Positions 16,559-25,259 of a stretch of 42,416 nt of DNA are shown piece after piece. A program made the position numbers and the translations under genes. The stretch's first letter is position 1, and every line of letters starts with the position of its first letter. The notes under the pieces are model-generated. The model saw only the letters and a list, made by a program, of their open reading frames with translations. It had not been told where the DNA came from and ran no database searches. Source of the stretch: Bacillota bacterium (lineage in GTDB: Bacteria; Bacillota_I; Bacilli_A; RF39; UBA660); the NCBI GenBank assembly GCA_015059425.1, contig SVAM01000011.1, forward strand, positions 1 to 42,416, written 5' to 3'.

Positions 16559-17488
16559 TTGAAAAAAGTATTAGTGACAGGAGCTTCAGGGACAATCGGC
16601 TCTTTAGTAATCAAGTATTTATTAAGTGAAGGCAAATATGAAATTACAGCTTTAGATTTAAGAACAAAAAATAGTCAAAAAGTTTTAAGAAAATATAGAA
16701 GAAGAATTAATATTATATATGGAGACATAAATGATAACGTCTTAATGGAAGCATTAGTAAAAGACCATGATTATATCATTCATTTAGCAGGTGTAATGCC
16801 ACCTTTAGCAGACATAAAAAAAGGTTTAAGTGATAAAGTTGAATATAATGGAACTAAAAATATTATAAAAGCTATAAATTTTTATAATCCTAAGTGTTTT
16901 TTAATTTATGCCTCATCCACAACTTTATATGGTAATGTTGAAGTTGCTTCTATAAAAAGTAAAACTAAAATAACAGATTTAGACTACTATAGTAATACTA
17001 AATTAAAAGTAGAAAAGTTAATTAAAGAAAAATTAAAAAATTATACAATTATAAGATTACCTTTAGTATTATGCAATCCTAAAAGTAGTTCTTTTATTTA
17101 TAATGTAAAATTAAATTGTAATGTTGAAGCTATAACAGACAATGATGCGGCATATTTATTTGTTAATGCCTTAACTAAAGAAAAAGAACTTAACAAAAAA
17201 ATGTTTAATGCCGGTGGAGGAGTATACATGACTTCATCGTATAAAGATATATTAATTAACACTTTAGATATATATGGTCTAAGTTTAAAATATTTATTAA
17301 CATTATTATTTTTAGACAAAAATTTTTATACTCATATTTATGAAGATAGTAATAAATTAGATGAAATATTAGAATTTCAAAGTGATTCTCTAGAATCTTA
17401 TTATATGCGATTAAAAAGAAGCAGTAAAAAAAGAAAAATAGCTAGAATTTTAGCTAAACCAATAATATTTGTATTGAGGAAAATATAA
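16559..17488 (+). CDS. NAD(P)-dependent epimerase/dehydratase (extended SDR)
   Basis: 309 residues. Rossmann motif TGASGTIG (~6-13), acidic ALDLR at the end of strand 2, IYGDIND, HLAGVMPP, and the catalytic YxxxK in DYYSNTKLKVE. Extended SDR proteins of this type act on nucleotide sugars or similar substrates; the exact one cannot be told. The start is TTG at 16559: AAGGAAGTG lies 6 nt upstream and the Rossmann strand begins right after it. The C-terminus is basic (LKRSSKKRKIARILAK) and slightly hydrophobic, possibly a membrane-contact tail. Ends 1 nt before the patatin gene, so translation may be coupled. Confidence 0.8.
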   Translation: MKKVLVTGASGTIGSLVIKYLLSEGKYEITALDLRTKNSQKVLRKYRRRINIIYGDINDNVLMEALVKDHDYIIHLAGVMPPLADIKKGLSDKVEYNGTKNIIKAINFYNPKCFLIYASSTTLYGNVEVASIKSKTKITDLDYYSNTKLKVEKLIKEKLKNYTIIRLPLVLCNPKSSSFIYNVKLNCNVEAITDNDAAYLFVNALTKEKELNKKMFNAGGGVYMTSSYKDILINTLDIYGLSLKYLLTLLFLDKNFYTHIYEDSNKLDEILEFQSDSLESYYMRLKRSSKKRKIARILAKPIIFVLRKI

Positions 17489-17489
17489 T

Positions 17490-18536
17490 ATGATAGGGCT
17501 TGCTTTAGAAGGCGGGGGAGTTAAAGGTTCATATCAAGCTGGTGTTTATATTGCAATGTTAGAGTGTGATATAAAAATAGATGGAGTATGTGGCACAAGT
17601 ATTGGCGCTTTAAATGGTGCTTATATTGCCTCTGGTAAAGGAGAAAATTTACCTAATGTATGGAGAAGTTTAAATGTTGGTAAAGTGTTTGGATTTTCTA
17701 AGAAGTTTGTTAATGTAATAAATAAAAAAGAAGTTAAATTAAGTACATTAGATATAATATTTAAAGAAATAGCTAAAATATTATTAAATAAAGGTATTGA
17801 AATAGAAGGCCTAAAAGAATTTGTTGACAAGCATTTAGATGTTGATGCTCTGATGAATAGTAATATTGATTTTGGGATGGTTACCGTAAAAGCCAAAGAT
17901 TTTAAACCGGTTTATTTATGGAAAGAAGATATGAATAAAAATAAAATTAAAGAATACGTAATAGCAAGTTCTTTTTTACCATTTTTTAAAACTGAAAAAT
18001 TAATTGATGATAATTATTATTTAGATGGCGGCTTTTATGATTTAGGGCCGGTCAATATGCTACTTGAAAAAGGTTATAAAAAAATATATCTAGTTAAATT
18101 ACATGGTATTGGGATATCTAGAAAATATAGTGAAGATGCAGATGTAATAGTGATTGAACCTAAAAGAAGTCTAGGTAGTATGTTAGATTTAGATCCTAAT
18201 CAAATTGAAGAAAATATGAAAATGGGATATTATGATGCCATAAAAGTTTTAAAAAAATATGATGGATTTAAATATGTTTTTAAACCTAAAAGTGAAAGAT
18301 TTTATAAATTTTTAAATCGTAAAGTTAGTGATAGATGTTACCGTCGAGTTAAAAACTTCTTTAACTCTAAAAGTTATAAAGAAACTACTATAAAAGCTAT
18401 GGAATATGTTATGGAAAAAGAAAATATAAATTATTATGATATATATAAATCATCAAAAATGTTAAGATATTTAAAAAAATATAAAAATAAACTTTTTGTT
18501 TATGATTATTTAAGAAAATTAAAATATTTTATTTAA
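17490..18536 (+). CDS. Patatin-like phospholipase
   Basis: 348 residues. Oxyanion-hole motif EGGGVKGSYQAGV (~7-19), nucleophile GTSIG (~35-39, Ser in G-x-S-x-G) and the catalytic Asp in LDGGFYD (~177-183) define an intact Ser-Asp dyad. It is expected to hydrolyse acyl esters of membrane lipids in the cytosol. The C-terminal ~70 residues are Lys/Tyr-rich helices outside the core. It starts 1 nt after the SDR stop codon with no strong ribosome binding site of its own beyond GAGGAAAA, consistent with translational coupling. Confidence 0.88.
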   Translation: MIGLALEGGGVKGSYQAGVYIAMLECDIKIDGVCGTSIGALNGAYIASGKGENLPNVWRSLNVGKVFGFSKKFVNVINKKEVKLSTLDIIFKEIAKILLNKGIEIEGLKEFVDKHLDVDALMNSNIDFGMVTVKAKDFKPVYLWKEDMNKNKIKEYVIASSFLPFFKTEKLIDDNYYLDGGFYDLGPVNMLLEKGYKKIYLVKLHGIGISRKYSEDADVIVIEPKRSLGSMLDLDPNQIEENMKMGYYDAIKVLKKYDGFKYVFKPKSERFYKFLNRKVSDRCYRRVKNFFNSKSYKETTIKAMEYVMEKENINYYDIYKSSKMLRYLKKYKNKLFVYDYLRKLKYFI

Positions 18537-18542
18537 TAAATA

Positions 18543-18572
18543 TAGACAAATAAATAAAATAAGTGATATAAT
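18543..18572 (+). promoter_or_regulatory. Promoter of the YebC-family gene
   Basis: TAGACA (18543-18548), 18-bp spacer, TATAAT (18567-18572) with TG extension. Confidence 0.6.
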
Positions 18573-18602
18573 CTAAACGATTTTTAGAAAAGAGGTTATT
18601 TT

Positions 18603-19325
18603 ATGGGAAGAGCCTATGAAGTTAGAAAAGCAAGTATCCAAAAAACTGGAGCGATAAAAGCTAAAACATATTCTACTTTTGCAAAAGAGATATATTTAGC
18701 TGCTAAAAAAGGAACTCCAGAAATAGAAAGTAATGTAGCTTTAAAAAGAATAGTAGAAAAAGCTAAAAAGTCACAAGTCCCTAGTGATATTATTAATAGA
18801 GCAATAGAAAAAGCTAAAGGTGTAGGTGGCGAAGATTATCACGAAGTTATTTATGAAGGTTTTGGGCCAGGAGCATCTACTTTAATTATTAAAACTTTAA
18901 CAGACAATGTTAATCGTACAGTTGGTATGGTAAGAGCAGCTTTTAATAAGGTTAATAAAAGTTTAGGTGTTACTAATAGTGTTGCTTATAACTATGACTA
19001 TTTAGCAGTTATATCTTTTAAAACTGATAAAGAAGAAAGTATTTTTGAAGGATTATTAGAAGCTGGAATTGAACCAATAGAATTTGAAACTATTGATGGA
19101 GAATTAACTATAAGTGTATCTCCAAATGATATAAATAATACTAAAGATGTTATTGAAAATATTCTTGGTAATGTAGAATATGAAGTTGATGAAGTTGGAA
19201 TGTATGCGCGAGTTATGTGTGATTTAAATCCTGAAGATTTGGAATTATTTGATAAATTATATAAATTACTAGATGATGTAGAAGATGTAACAGAAATATA
19301 TCATAATGTAAATGGTAGAGATTAG
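18603..19325 (+). CDS. YebC/PmpR family DNA- or ribosome-associated regulator
   Basis: 240 residues, the family's usual length. Typical opening MGRAYEVRKASIQKTGAIKAK, followed by the helical segment with VPSDIINRAIEKAKG, then YEGFGPGASTLIIKTLTDN, a hallmark of the family. YebC proteins were described as transcription regulators; more recent work on some members links them to relief of ribosome stalling at prolines. This form (MGRA rather than MAGHSKWA) resembles the YeeN/YebC-II subgroup. Single-gene unit with its own promoter and terminator; AGAGG ribosome binding site. Stop codon TAG. Confidence 0.88.
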   Translation: MGRAYEVRKASIQKTGAIKAKTYSTFAKEIYLAAKKGTPEIESNVALKRIVEKAKKSQVPSDIINRAIEKAKGVGGEDYHEVIYEGFGPGASTLIIKTLTDNVNRTVGMVRAAFNKVNKSLGVTNSVAYNYDYLAVISFKTDKEESIFEGLLEAGIEPIEFETIDGELTISVSPNDINNTKDVIENILGNVEYEVDEVGMYARVMCDLNPEDLELFDKLYKLLDDVEDVTEIYHNVNGRD

Positions 19326-19347
19326 AATAGAGAAATCTATTCTTTTT
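19324..19347 (+). terminator. Intrinsic terminator
   Basis: An 8-bp stem AGAATAGA/TCTATTCT with a GAAA loop and T5. It overlaps the TAG stop of the YebC gene. Confidence 0.85.
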
Positions 19348-19445
19348 ATGTAAAATAAATGTAAATTTTTTTTTTTATTATATAAAAAGTAATTTATTAT
19401 AAATTTTGGTTAATGGTATAATCTAGTTAAGAAAGAGGTTGGATT

Positions 19446-20279
19446 ATGAAAAAAATAGAAAAGTATATTTATGTAGTGATAGCATTAATTATAGGTGCGG
19501 TGCTTGCTAGTACTGTTACTTATATAGTAATGGATAAAAAATATGATAATCATAACAATAATGAACAAAACGAAAATAATAGTAACAATGAACAAATTTC
19601 TTTAAGTGATGAAGAATTACATGAATATTTAAGTTATATACCAACTAGAAATATTAAAGGAATGTCTTTATACGAAAAAAAATACACTAATGTAAAAACT
19701 ATTAGTGAAGTCGAATTAATAGAACAAGTATTATCTAATTCTTTATGTTGGGATAATAATAGTTGTCCTTTTGACACTAGTATAAAAGAAATGCCTATAG
19801 ATAATTTTAGTTATCCAGCAACTGTTTATTTTCCTTTAACTTATATTAAATCAGAATTATTAAAAATGTATAATTATGATTTGAAAAGTATTAAAGATGG
19901 AGTTAGTATTAAGGATTCATATGATGCTAATGGATTAGGATATATTTATCAAAATGGGTATTTTAAATGTACAGGTGGTGGAGATAATTCAGGCAATCAT
20001 ATAAATTATATAGAAAAATATGATATTTCTAACGAAAGTTTAATTATTTATGAATATGCAGCATATTATGATTATTTTAGAACAGAAAATTTTTATGATT
20101 ATTATACTGATTACTATCATTATATATCTATAGAAGAAACAAAATCATATAGTAGTTATTTAGATTATTTAGCAAATTATTTAAAAAATAATAAAAATGA
20201 TTTTACACAATATAAACATACATTTAAAAATAATGATACCGGTTATTATTGGTACAGTACTGAAGTAATAGAAAGATAA
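19446..20279 (+). CDS. Membrane-anchored extracytoplasmic protein, unknown
   Basis: 277 residues. One N-terminal hydrophobic helix (YIYVVIALIIGAVLASTVTYI, split at residue 20 of the segment) acts as an uncleaved anchor, followed by an Asn/Glu-rich low-complexity linker (~35-55). The outer domain contains a cysteine pair (SLCWDNNSCPFD) and is Tyr/Asp-rich; no catalytic motif seen. The anchor-linker layout matches the protein encoded at 22703, suggesting that both belong to one family or share an exported module around the metallopeptidase. Extended -10 (TGGTATAAT) at 19414-19422, AGAGG ribosome binding site. Confidence 0.6.
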   Translation: MKKIEKYIYVVIALIIGAVLASTVTYIVMDKKYDNHNNNEQNENNSNNEQISLSDEELHEYLSYIPTRNIKGMSLYEKKYTNVKTISEVELIEQVLSNSLCWDNNSCPFDTSIKEMPIDNFSYPATVYFPLTYIKSELLKMYNYDLKSIKDGVSIKDSYDANGLGYIYQNGYFKCTGGGDNSGNHINYIEKYDISNESLIIYEYAAYYDYFRTENFYDYYTDYYHYISIEETKSYSSYLDYLANYLKNNKNDFTQYKHTFKNNDTGYYWYSTEVIER

Positions 20280-20335
20280 TTGCAATTTTTCTATTATATA
20301 TTTTGGATATAATAGAAGTATCAAGGAGTAGAGAA

Positions 20336-22702
20336 ATGAAGAAATTAATTGAGTTTAAATATGATAATAAAAGATTTTTAATTGCTTTAAAAAATAATAA
20401 AATAGAAAAATATGTTATTGAAAATAATAAATATAAAAATAAATTATCTAATGATGAGCAAAATATATTAAATTATGTAATTAGTCAACTTTTACCATCT
20501 AACGATTTAATCAAGATTAAAGATATTAATTTAGGTAGTCAAAATTATGAAGTATATGTGGATAAAAAGAGTAATATAAAAGTTTTTAATCCATTCCCAA
20601 ATATACATGATTTAAAAACTTTAAATATATTATTTAATAATCAAAATGAATGTGTAGCAATTGGTAATTTTAAAAATAAAGATTTTTATAAAAGAATTGT
20701 AAAAGTTGGCAACAAACTTGTAGTAGTTATAGTATCCTTAAGTGTTTGCTTAACTCTAACTAGCAAATTAAATAATAGTAACATAGTTAATGTATCTCAA
20801 AATTCAACTTATTCTATTAGTGACATATCTGTAGAAATAAAAAATGAACCTTTACAAAATGAAGTAGGAATTGTTGATGAAGAAGATAATTTAATTGAAA
20901 TTATTGAAAATACTGATTTATTTAATGAATTTACTGGAGCTGGTAAATTAGATAAAGATGGAAATTTTATTCCGTATGATGAAATATATGATAGTACAAC
21001 AGGTAATAAAATAGTAGAAGATTCAGAAATAATTGAAACAAATAATGAATTTACTGGAGCTGGCAAAATAGATAAAGATGGGAATTTTATTCCATATGAT
21101 GAAATATATGATGCTGTAACAGGTGAAAGATTAAACGGAGATACAGAAGTAGTTGAAGAGAATGTTGAAATTGTAGAAAGTGAAGAAGTTAATTCATCAA
21201 TTAAAGATAAATTATTACAGGCATTAGAAAAAAATACTAAACTTAGTGCTGAGGAAAAAGAATGGTTTTTAATGCTTGAACCAGTTATTGTTGATAATAT
21301 AGAATATATTGATTTAGATACATATTTAAAAAAATTAGAAAATATATATTTTGTTTATGATACTAAAGCTGAAAAGTATTGTGGCCTATATAATTATGTA
21401 GATAATTATATAGAATTTAGTCCTGAAAAAAATAGTGTTCCAAAATCTATTTTAACCCATGAATTATTACATACTTTAAGCAGTTTTAATGGCAATCGTA
21501 ATGAATTTTTAACTGAAAGTATAAATGTTATGTTTAATAATGAATATTTTTCTTTTGATAATAATTATGATGAATCTTATAGTTTAAATATGAAATATAT
21601 ATATTTTCTTAGAGAAATAATAGGTACCGAACCTTTAATAGCATATCAATTTGATAATAACTTTAATTACATTTTATCAGCTTTGTATAATATAATACCA
21701 GATGAAAATAAATGTTATAAACTATTAGAAGAATTAGCTTTTTATCATAATGATAATACAAATAGGTACGAATGGAATTATAATGCTGATGAAATATTAA
21801 TTAATCAGTATTTAAATGACTACTATGTTGCTAAATATGGGAAGGGAATTGAAGATAATATTTTTTTAAACTACATATTAGGGAATGTTGATTATTTAGA
21901 TTTATGTAAAAAATATAATGTAGTTCCTGCTGAAACAATTTTTGAACAATACATAGTTCGTCCACCTTATTTTATAAATCCTAGAAGAAATAATAATGAA
22001 AATTATATTGGAATACTTCATTATGTTGAAGAAGTGGGTAATGTTTTTGAACATTTTTCCATTGATTATGAAGTTGAACCAAAAATAGAGATAGATACTG
22101 TTAAAATTTATAATAATGGTAATTTTATTATAGAATGTGGATTTAACAGTATTAATGTTAGTGTAGGATTAAATAATCAGAATAAAATAGGATATATTTT
22201 AAAAGATAATAATAACAATATTATTTATGAAAGTGATAGTAATTTAAGATATATTACAAATTCCATTGCATTGTGTGAATATATATTCCCTGATTTTCAA
22301 AATTCAGATAATTTAGAATTAAATGATTATTTAAATGAAGATTATCTTATTAAATATACTAATCTTACTAGAGGGTTCACTAATTTGATTGTAGAAAATG
22401 ACATGATTAGGCTTGAACCAAATTATGTTATAGAGATTAAAAATGATCTGGAACGAGGACAATATACTAATAATTTAAATGAATGCTATGTTGTTAATAT
22501 TGAAGGTAAATTATCAATTTTCCCTTTGTTTATTAATTTAAATATAGATTATGATGTTAAAGGAATGATATCATTGAACACGATTTTAAAACATTATAAT
22601 ATTATTAATGAAGAAAAATTAAACTATTCATTTACAATTGAAGAATTAAGGGAAATATGCAATAATTATATTGAAGAAAATTTAATAGAAAGAGGAAGAT
22701 AA
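20336..22702 (+). CDS. Membrane-bound HELLH zinc metallopeptidase with tandem 40-residue repeats
   Basis: 788 residues from the ATG at 20336 (AAGGAG at 20323-20328); an upstream TTG at 20303 is rejected. Layout: a cytosolic domain of ~115 residues, one transmembrane helix (LVVVIVSLSVCLTL, ~125-138), an acidic linker with two near-identical 40-residue repeats beginning NEFTGAGK, then a peptidase-like domain with THELLHTL (HExxH at ~375-379) and a downstream Glu in FLTESINVMF that could be the third zinc ligand. The last ~250 residues are Asn/Tyr/Glu-rich with no motif recognised. A surface protease processing envelope proteins is inferred. Confidence 0.7.
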   Translation: MKKLIEFKYDNKRFLIALKNNKIEKYVIENNKYKNKLSNDEQNILNYVISQLLPSNDLIKIKDINLGSQNYEVYVDKKSNIKVFNPFPNIHDLKTLNILFNNQNECVAIGNFKNKDFYKRIVKVGNKLVVVIVSLSVCLTLTSKLNNSNIVNVSQNSTYSISDISVEIKNEPLQNEVGIVDEEDNLIEIIENTDLFNEFTGAGKLDKDGNFIPYDEIYDSTTGNKIVEDSEIIETNNEFTGAGKIDKDGNFIPYDEIYDAVTGERLNGDTEVVEENVEIVESEEVNSSIKDKLLQALEKNTKLSAEEKEWFLMLEPVIVDNIEYIDLDTYLKKLENIYFVYDTKAEKYCGLYNYVDNYIEFSPEKNSVPKSILTHELLHTLSSFNGNRNEFLTESINVMFNNEYFSFDNNYDESYSLNMKYIYFLREIIGTEPLIAYQFDNNFNYILSALYNIIPDENKCYKLLEELAFYHNDNTNRYEWNYNADEILINQYLNDYYVAKYGKGIEDNIFLNYILGNVDYLDLCKKYNVVPAETIFEQYIVRPPYFINPRRNNNENYIGILHYVEEVGNVFEHFSIDYEVEPKIEIDTVKIYNNGNFIIECGFNSINVSVGLNNQNKIGYILKDNNNNIIYESDSNLRYITNSIALCEYIFPDFQNSDNLELNDYLNEDYLIKYTNLTRGFTNLIVENDMIRLEPNYVIEIKNDLERGQYTNNLNECYVVNIEGKLSIFPLFINLNIDYDVKGMISLNTILKHYNIINEEKLNYSFTIEELREICNNYIEENLIERGR
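20924..21163 (+). repeat. Two 120-bp in-frame tandem repeats
   Basis: Units 20924-21043 and 21044-21163, period 120 bp. They encode NEFTGAGK(L/I)DKDGNF followed by IPYDEIYD in both copies; the first ~75 bp are nearly identical and the rest has diverged. Acidic, Gly/Asp-rich, and located just outside the membrane in the metallopeptidase. Confidence 0.9.
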
Positions 22703-23605
22703 ATGAAAAAAACAATTTTATATATTATAATACTTATATTAGCATGTGCTTTAACAGGAGCAATTACTTATATTTTAGTAGATAAAAATAATACAAATGA
22801 AAAAATAAATGAAACCAATAAAGAAAACTTTGATAATTCTAGTAATAATGAACAAGAAGAAAATGATAATAATGAGCTAAACAATAATGATAATATAGCA
22901 GAAAGTGGTATTAAATCTATAGACTTCAAAGAGGAAAATGACATAATTATTGCTGAAATATCAATGTTACTAAATGGGACTAAAAAAGTAATGAATTTGC
23001 AATTCGATTATGAATATATTGTTGATACAGGAGAACATAGAGTATTTAATAATTATAATGGGGTTAATTTATTTGATGTTTCTGTAAGAGATGCATATAA
23101 AAAAGAAGATATATATAATATAAATAATATTAAAAAAGATTTTTCTTTGGATAACTTTAAAATTATAAAAGGTTATGATAATAAAGATTATTTAATAATA
23201 ATAACAAACAAAGATAATGATTACAAAACTTATATTTATAATGATAATTATGAGTTAATAAGCAAAAATATGATTGATAATGATTATTATTCAATGAGTG
23301 GTTTTGGTAATAATAAATTTGATTATTTTAACCTTAATAATTATTACATTAATGTTGTTATGAATGCTGAAGGTTTAAATTGGTATGATAATATTTATTG
23401 TGATGTAAATGAATATCAACCCTGCCATACTGTGTTTAAAATAGAAAATAATAAAATATATTATTTGGCTTTAAAAATGAAAGATAATTATAGTATGGGG
23501 GATTATGGGGTTTTAGAAGAAAGAGTTTATACTATTAATAATAATAAATTAACTTATGAAGTAATAAATACTTATAAAGTTACTGAAATAGGGAATATGA
23601 TTTAG
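22703..23605 (+). CDS. Membrane-anchored extracytoplasmic protein, unknown
   Basis: 300 residues. The N-terminal anchor (ILYIIILILACALTGAITYI) has a Cys inside but no proper lipobox. An Asn/Glu linker (~35-70) and a domain rich in Asp/Tyr/Asn with two closely spaced cysteines (IYCDVNEYQPCHTVF) follow. The anchor and linker resemble those of the protein at 19446, with 'TYI' then 'DKK/DKN' after the helix. The ATG directly abuts the metallopeptidase stop codon and an AGAGGAAG site lies inside that gene's end, so the two are translationally linked. Function unknown. Confidence 0.6.
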   Translation: MKKTILYIIILILACALTGAITYILVDKNNTNEKINETNKENFDNSSNNEQEENDNNELNNNDNIAESGIKSIDFKEENDIIIAEISMLLNGTKKVMNLQFDYEYIVDTGEHRVFNNYNGVNLFDVSVRDAYKKEDIYNINNIKKDFSLDNFKIIKGYDNKDYLIIITNKDNDYKTYIYNDNYELISKNMIDNDYYSMSGFGNNKFDYFNLNNYYINVVMNAEGLNWYDNIYCDVNEYQPCHTVFKIENNKIYYLALKMKDNYSMGDYGVLEERVYTINNNKLTYEVINTYKVTEIGNMI

Positions 23606-23634
23606 AACTTACCTAACAAAAAGGTAAGTTTTTT
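23606..23634 (+). terminator. Intrinsic terminator
   Basis: An 8-bp perfect stem AACTTACC/GGTAAGTT with a 9-nt loop and T6, right after the TAG stop. Confidence 0.85.
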
Positions 23635-23657
23635 CATATAATACATTGGTGAATTAT

Positions 23658-24152
23658 ATGATTAAATTTTTAAAAAACTTATATAAAACTATTAAAGGGA
23701 AAGATCCTGCTATCCATTCTAAATTAGAAGTAATATTATATCCTTTTTTTAAAGCTTATATATTTTATAAAATTAGTAATTTCTTTTATAGACATAAGTT
23801 ATATTTTTTAGCTAGATTATTTAGTGAAATCGCTAAAAAAAGAACTAGTATAGAAATACATCCGGGAGCTACTATTGGTAAAAATTTCTTTATTGATCAT
23901 GGTTGTGGAGTAGTTATTGGTGAAACTACTATAATTAAAGACAATGTAACGTTATATCATGGGGTTACTTTGGGTGGAACAGGTAAAGATAAAGATAAAA
24001 GACATCCTACTATTGAAGATAATGTAACTATTGGAGCAGGCTCTATAATACTTGGAAATATAACTATTGGAAGTAATTCTGTAATAGGGGCAGGTTCAAT
24101 AGTTTTAAAGGATGTAGAACCTAATAGTACTATTACAGGTATATATAAATAA
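23658..24152 (+). CDS. cysE: Serine O-acetyltransferase
   Basis: 164 residues. Left-handed beta-helix acyltransferase of the CysE type: [41 protein letters not shown] and the catalytic-loop [14 protein letters not shown]. His and Asp of DHGCG and HGVTLGG are present. It makes O-acetylserine from serine and acetyl-CoA for cysteine synthesis. The start is the ATG at 23658 (GGTGA 6 nt upstream). TATAAT at 23637-23642 would give a very short leader. It ends early, at TITGIYK, without the usual ~20-residue C-terminal tail that carries the cysteine-feedback and CysK-binding residues. Confidence 0.88.
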   Translation: MIKFLKNLYKTIKGKDPAIHSKLEVILYPFFKAYIFYKISNFFYRHKLYFLARLFSEIAKKRTSIEIHPGATIGKNFFIDHGCGVVIGETTIIKDNVTLYHGVTLGGTGKDKDKRHPTIEDNVTIGAGSIILGNITIGSNSVIGAGSIVLKDVEPNSTITGIYK

Positions 24153-24262
24153 AAGTAAAATAAGTAGCTATGATTAGGCAGACATTAGCCCTAACGCTCA
24201 AGTTATTATTTTAAAAATAAAATTTATAAATATCAAGAAAAAGCGTATGATAAAATTTGACA
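24153..24262 (+). repeat. Intergenic repeat, copy A (upstream of ADP-ribosylglycohydrolase gene)
   Basis: About 110 bp nearly identical to 25260-25370. Components: small hairpin TTAGG/CCTAA, the stretch CCTAACGCTCAAG, an AT-rich palindrome, an ACGCT/AGCGT outer pairing, and TTTGACA (24256-24262) at the end. The first 0A-like box is degenerate here (TATGATA). A 14-codon frame, MIRQTLALTLKLLF, lies at 24170-24214. The downstream promoter TGTTATAAT (24266-24274) follows at once. Confidence 0.75.
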
Positions 24263-24294
24263 TTATGTTATAATTTATATTAGGAGTGATATTA

Positions 24295-25074
24295 ATGTGG
24301 GGAGCAATTATTGGAGATTTAGCAGGCTCAATATATGAATTTGAACAATATAAAAAAGTTACTAAAATTAATATAAATAATTTAATAGAAGAAAATAGTT
24401 TTTTTAGTGATGATACTATTTTAACTGTTGCGGTATTAGATGCTATATTAAATGATTGTGATTACGAGCAATATTTAAAAGAATATGCTACAAAATATAT
24501 GATTTATAAACCAGACTTTAATCCATATTTTAAAACACCTTTTTCTCCGGGTTTTACAAAATGGGTTAATAGTGATGAAATAGGTTATAGTACTGGTAAT
24601 GGAGCAATGATGAGAGTATCAGCAGTAGGATATTTATTTGACAATGAAGAAGATATTATTAAACATGCTAAATTAGCAACAATATCATCTCACAATACAG
24701 AAGAAGCAATAAATTGTGCTACGATTGTAGCAATGGTTATTTATCTGGCACGTAAAGGGTTAAGTAAAGAACAAATAATAGAAAAGTTAAATTTAAAAAT
24801 TATTTATCAAGGGTTTATCAAATTTAATAGTACTTGTAATGAAACTATAAATAATTGTTTATATGCTTTATTTACTTCTAATAGTTTTAATGAAGCTTTA
24901 ACTAAAGTAATTTCATATGGTTGAGATACTGATACTAATGCCTGTATAGTAGGAGCTATGGCAGAAGCTTTATATGGTATAGATAATATATTAATAGAAG
25001 AAGCAAAAAGGAGAATACCTGAAGAATTTATTAGAAAATTAGAACTTGGGTATTCAAAAATTGAATTGTATTAA
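24295..25074 (+). CDS. ADP-ribosylglycohydrolase, interrupted by an in-frame TGA
   Basis: Family member by MWGAIIGDLAGSIYEFEQ, FSDDTILTVAV (metal-binding Asp pair), NGAMMRVSAVG and SHNTEEA; it removes ADP-ribose from proteins or small molecules. The ATG at 24295 follows AGGAGTG. Translation meets TGA at 24922-24924, after 209 codons, exactly inside the second metal motif: the frame reads G-TGA-DTDTNACIVGAMAEALYG and stays open for 49 more codons to a TAA at 25072. In relatives I remember Gly before DTDT (GGDTDT), so GGA to TGA is the simplest change. It may be a nonsense mutation, a sequence error or a recoded codon; if TGA stops, the product lacks ligand Asp residues and should be inactive. 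Confidence 0.8.
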
Positions 25075-25084
25075 AAACATAAAT

Positions 25085-25094
25085 ATGTTAAAAT
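25085..25094 (+). promoter_or_regulatory. Extended -10 promoter of the small RNA at 25101
   Basis: ATGTTAAAAT holds TGTTAAAAT (extended -10, 25086-25094). The same ten bases begin the related locus at 39631-39640. Confidence 0.5.
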
Positions 25095-25100
25095 TAAATA

Positions 25101-25176
25101 GGTAGAGCGTTAGGCTCCAATCTAATGCCTACTTTCTTTTGGAAGAGACACTAATTGTTATAACTAGTGTCTTTTT
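25101..25176 (+). ncRNA. Candidate ~76-nt small RNA antisense to a 29-residue peptide frame
   Basis: It starts about 7 nt after an extended -10. A 5' hairpin pairs GTAG with CTAC and GTTAG with CTAAT (loop GCTCCAAT). A linker and a strong terminator follow (AGACACTA/TAGTGTCT, 11-nt loop, 25146-25172, then T5). The layout is the same as the unit at 15677-15740. Its 3' half is complementary to the coding part of the minus-strand peptide frame at 25129-25218. It may equally serve as the terminator region for the preceding gene. Confidence 0.45.
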
Positions 25177-25218
25177 AAATATTCTAGGTAAAATTACTTT
25201 TACTTGAACCTTCATCAT
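25129..25218 (-). CDS. Candidate 29-residue basic/hydrophobic peptide (type I toxin-like), tentative
   Basis: Minus-strand frame with a very good ribosome binding site (AAAGGAGTG, 9 nt before two adjacent ATG codons). The peptide begins MMKVQVKVILPRIFKK, continues TLVITISVS and ends SKRK before a TAG. A short hydrophobic core flanked by Lys/Arg is typical of type I toxins. The + strand carries a promoter-hairpin-terminator unit overlapping its 3' part, as an antitoxin RNA would. No clear promoter for the peptide was found, and the frame lies within a repeat-type locus, so expression is uncertain. Confidence 0.3.
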   Translation of the reverse strand: MMKVQVKVILPRIFKKTLVITISVSSKRK

Positions 25219-25259
25219 ATCACACTCCTTTAACTTAACCAAAACCCTAAGGAGTAAAG

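Noticed and set aside
16276-16635. Minus-strand frame of 119 codons opposite the ZIP and SDR genes
   Set aside because: It spans the boundary of two clear plus-strand genes and has no ribosome binding site or protein-like composition.
24257-24274. TTGACA in repeat copy A as the -35 for TATAAT at 24269
   Set aside because: The spacer is only 6 bp; the heptamer is better seen as part of the repeated box.
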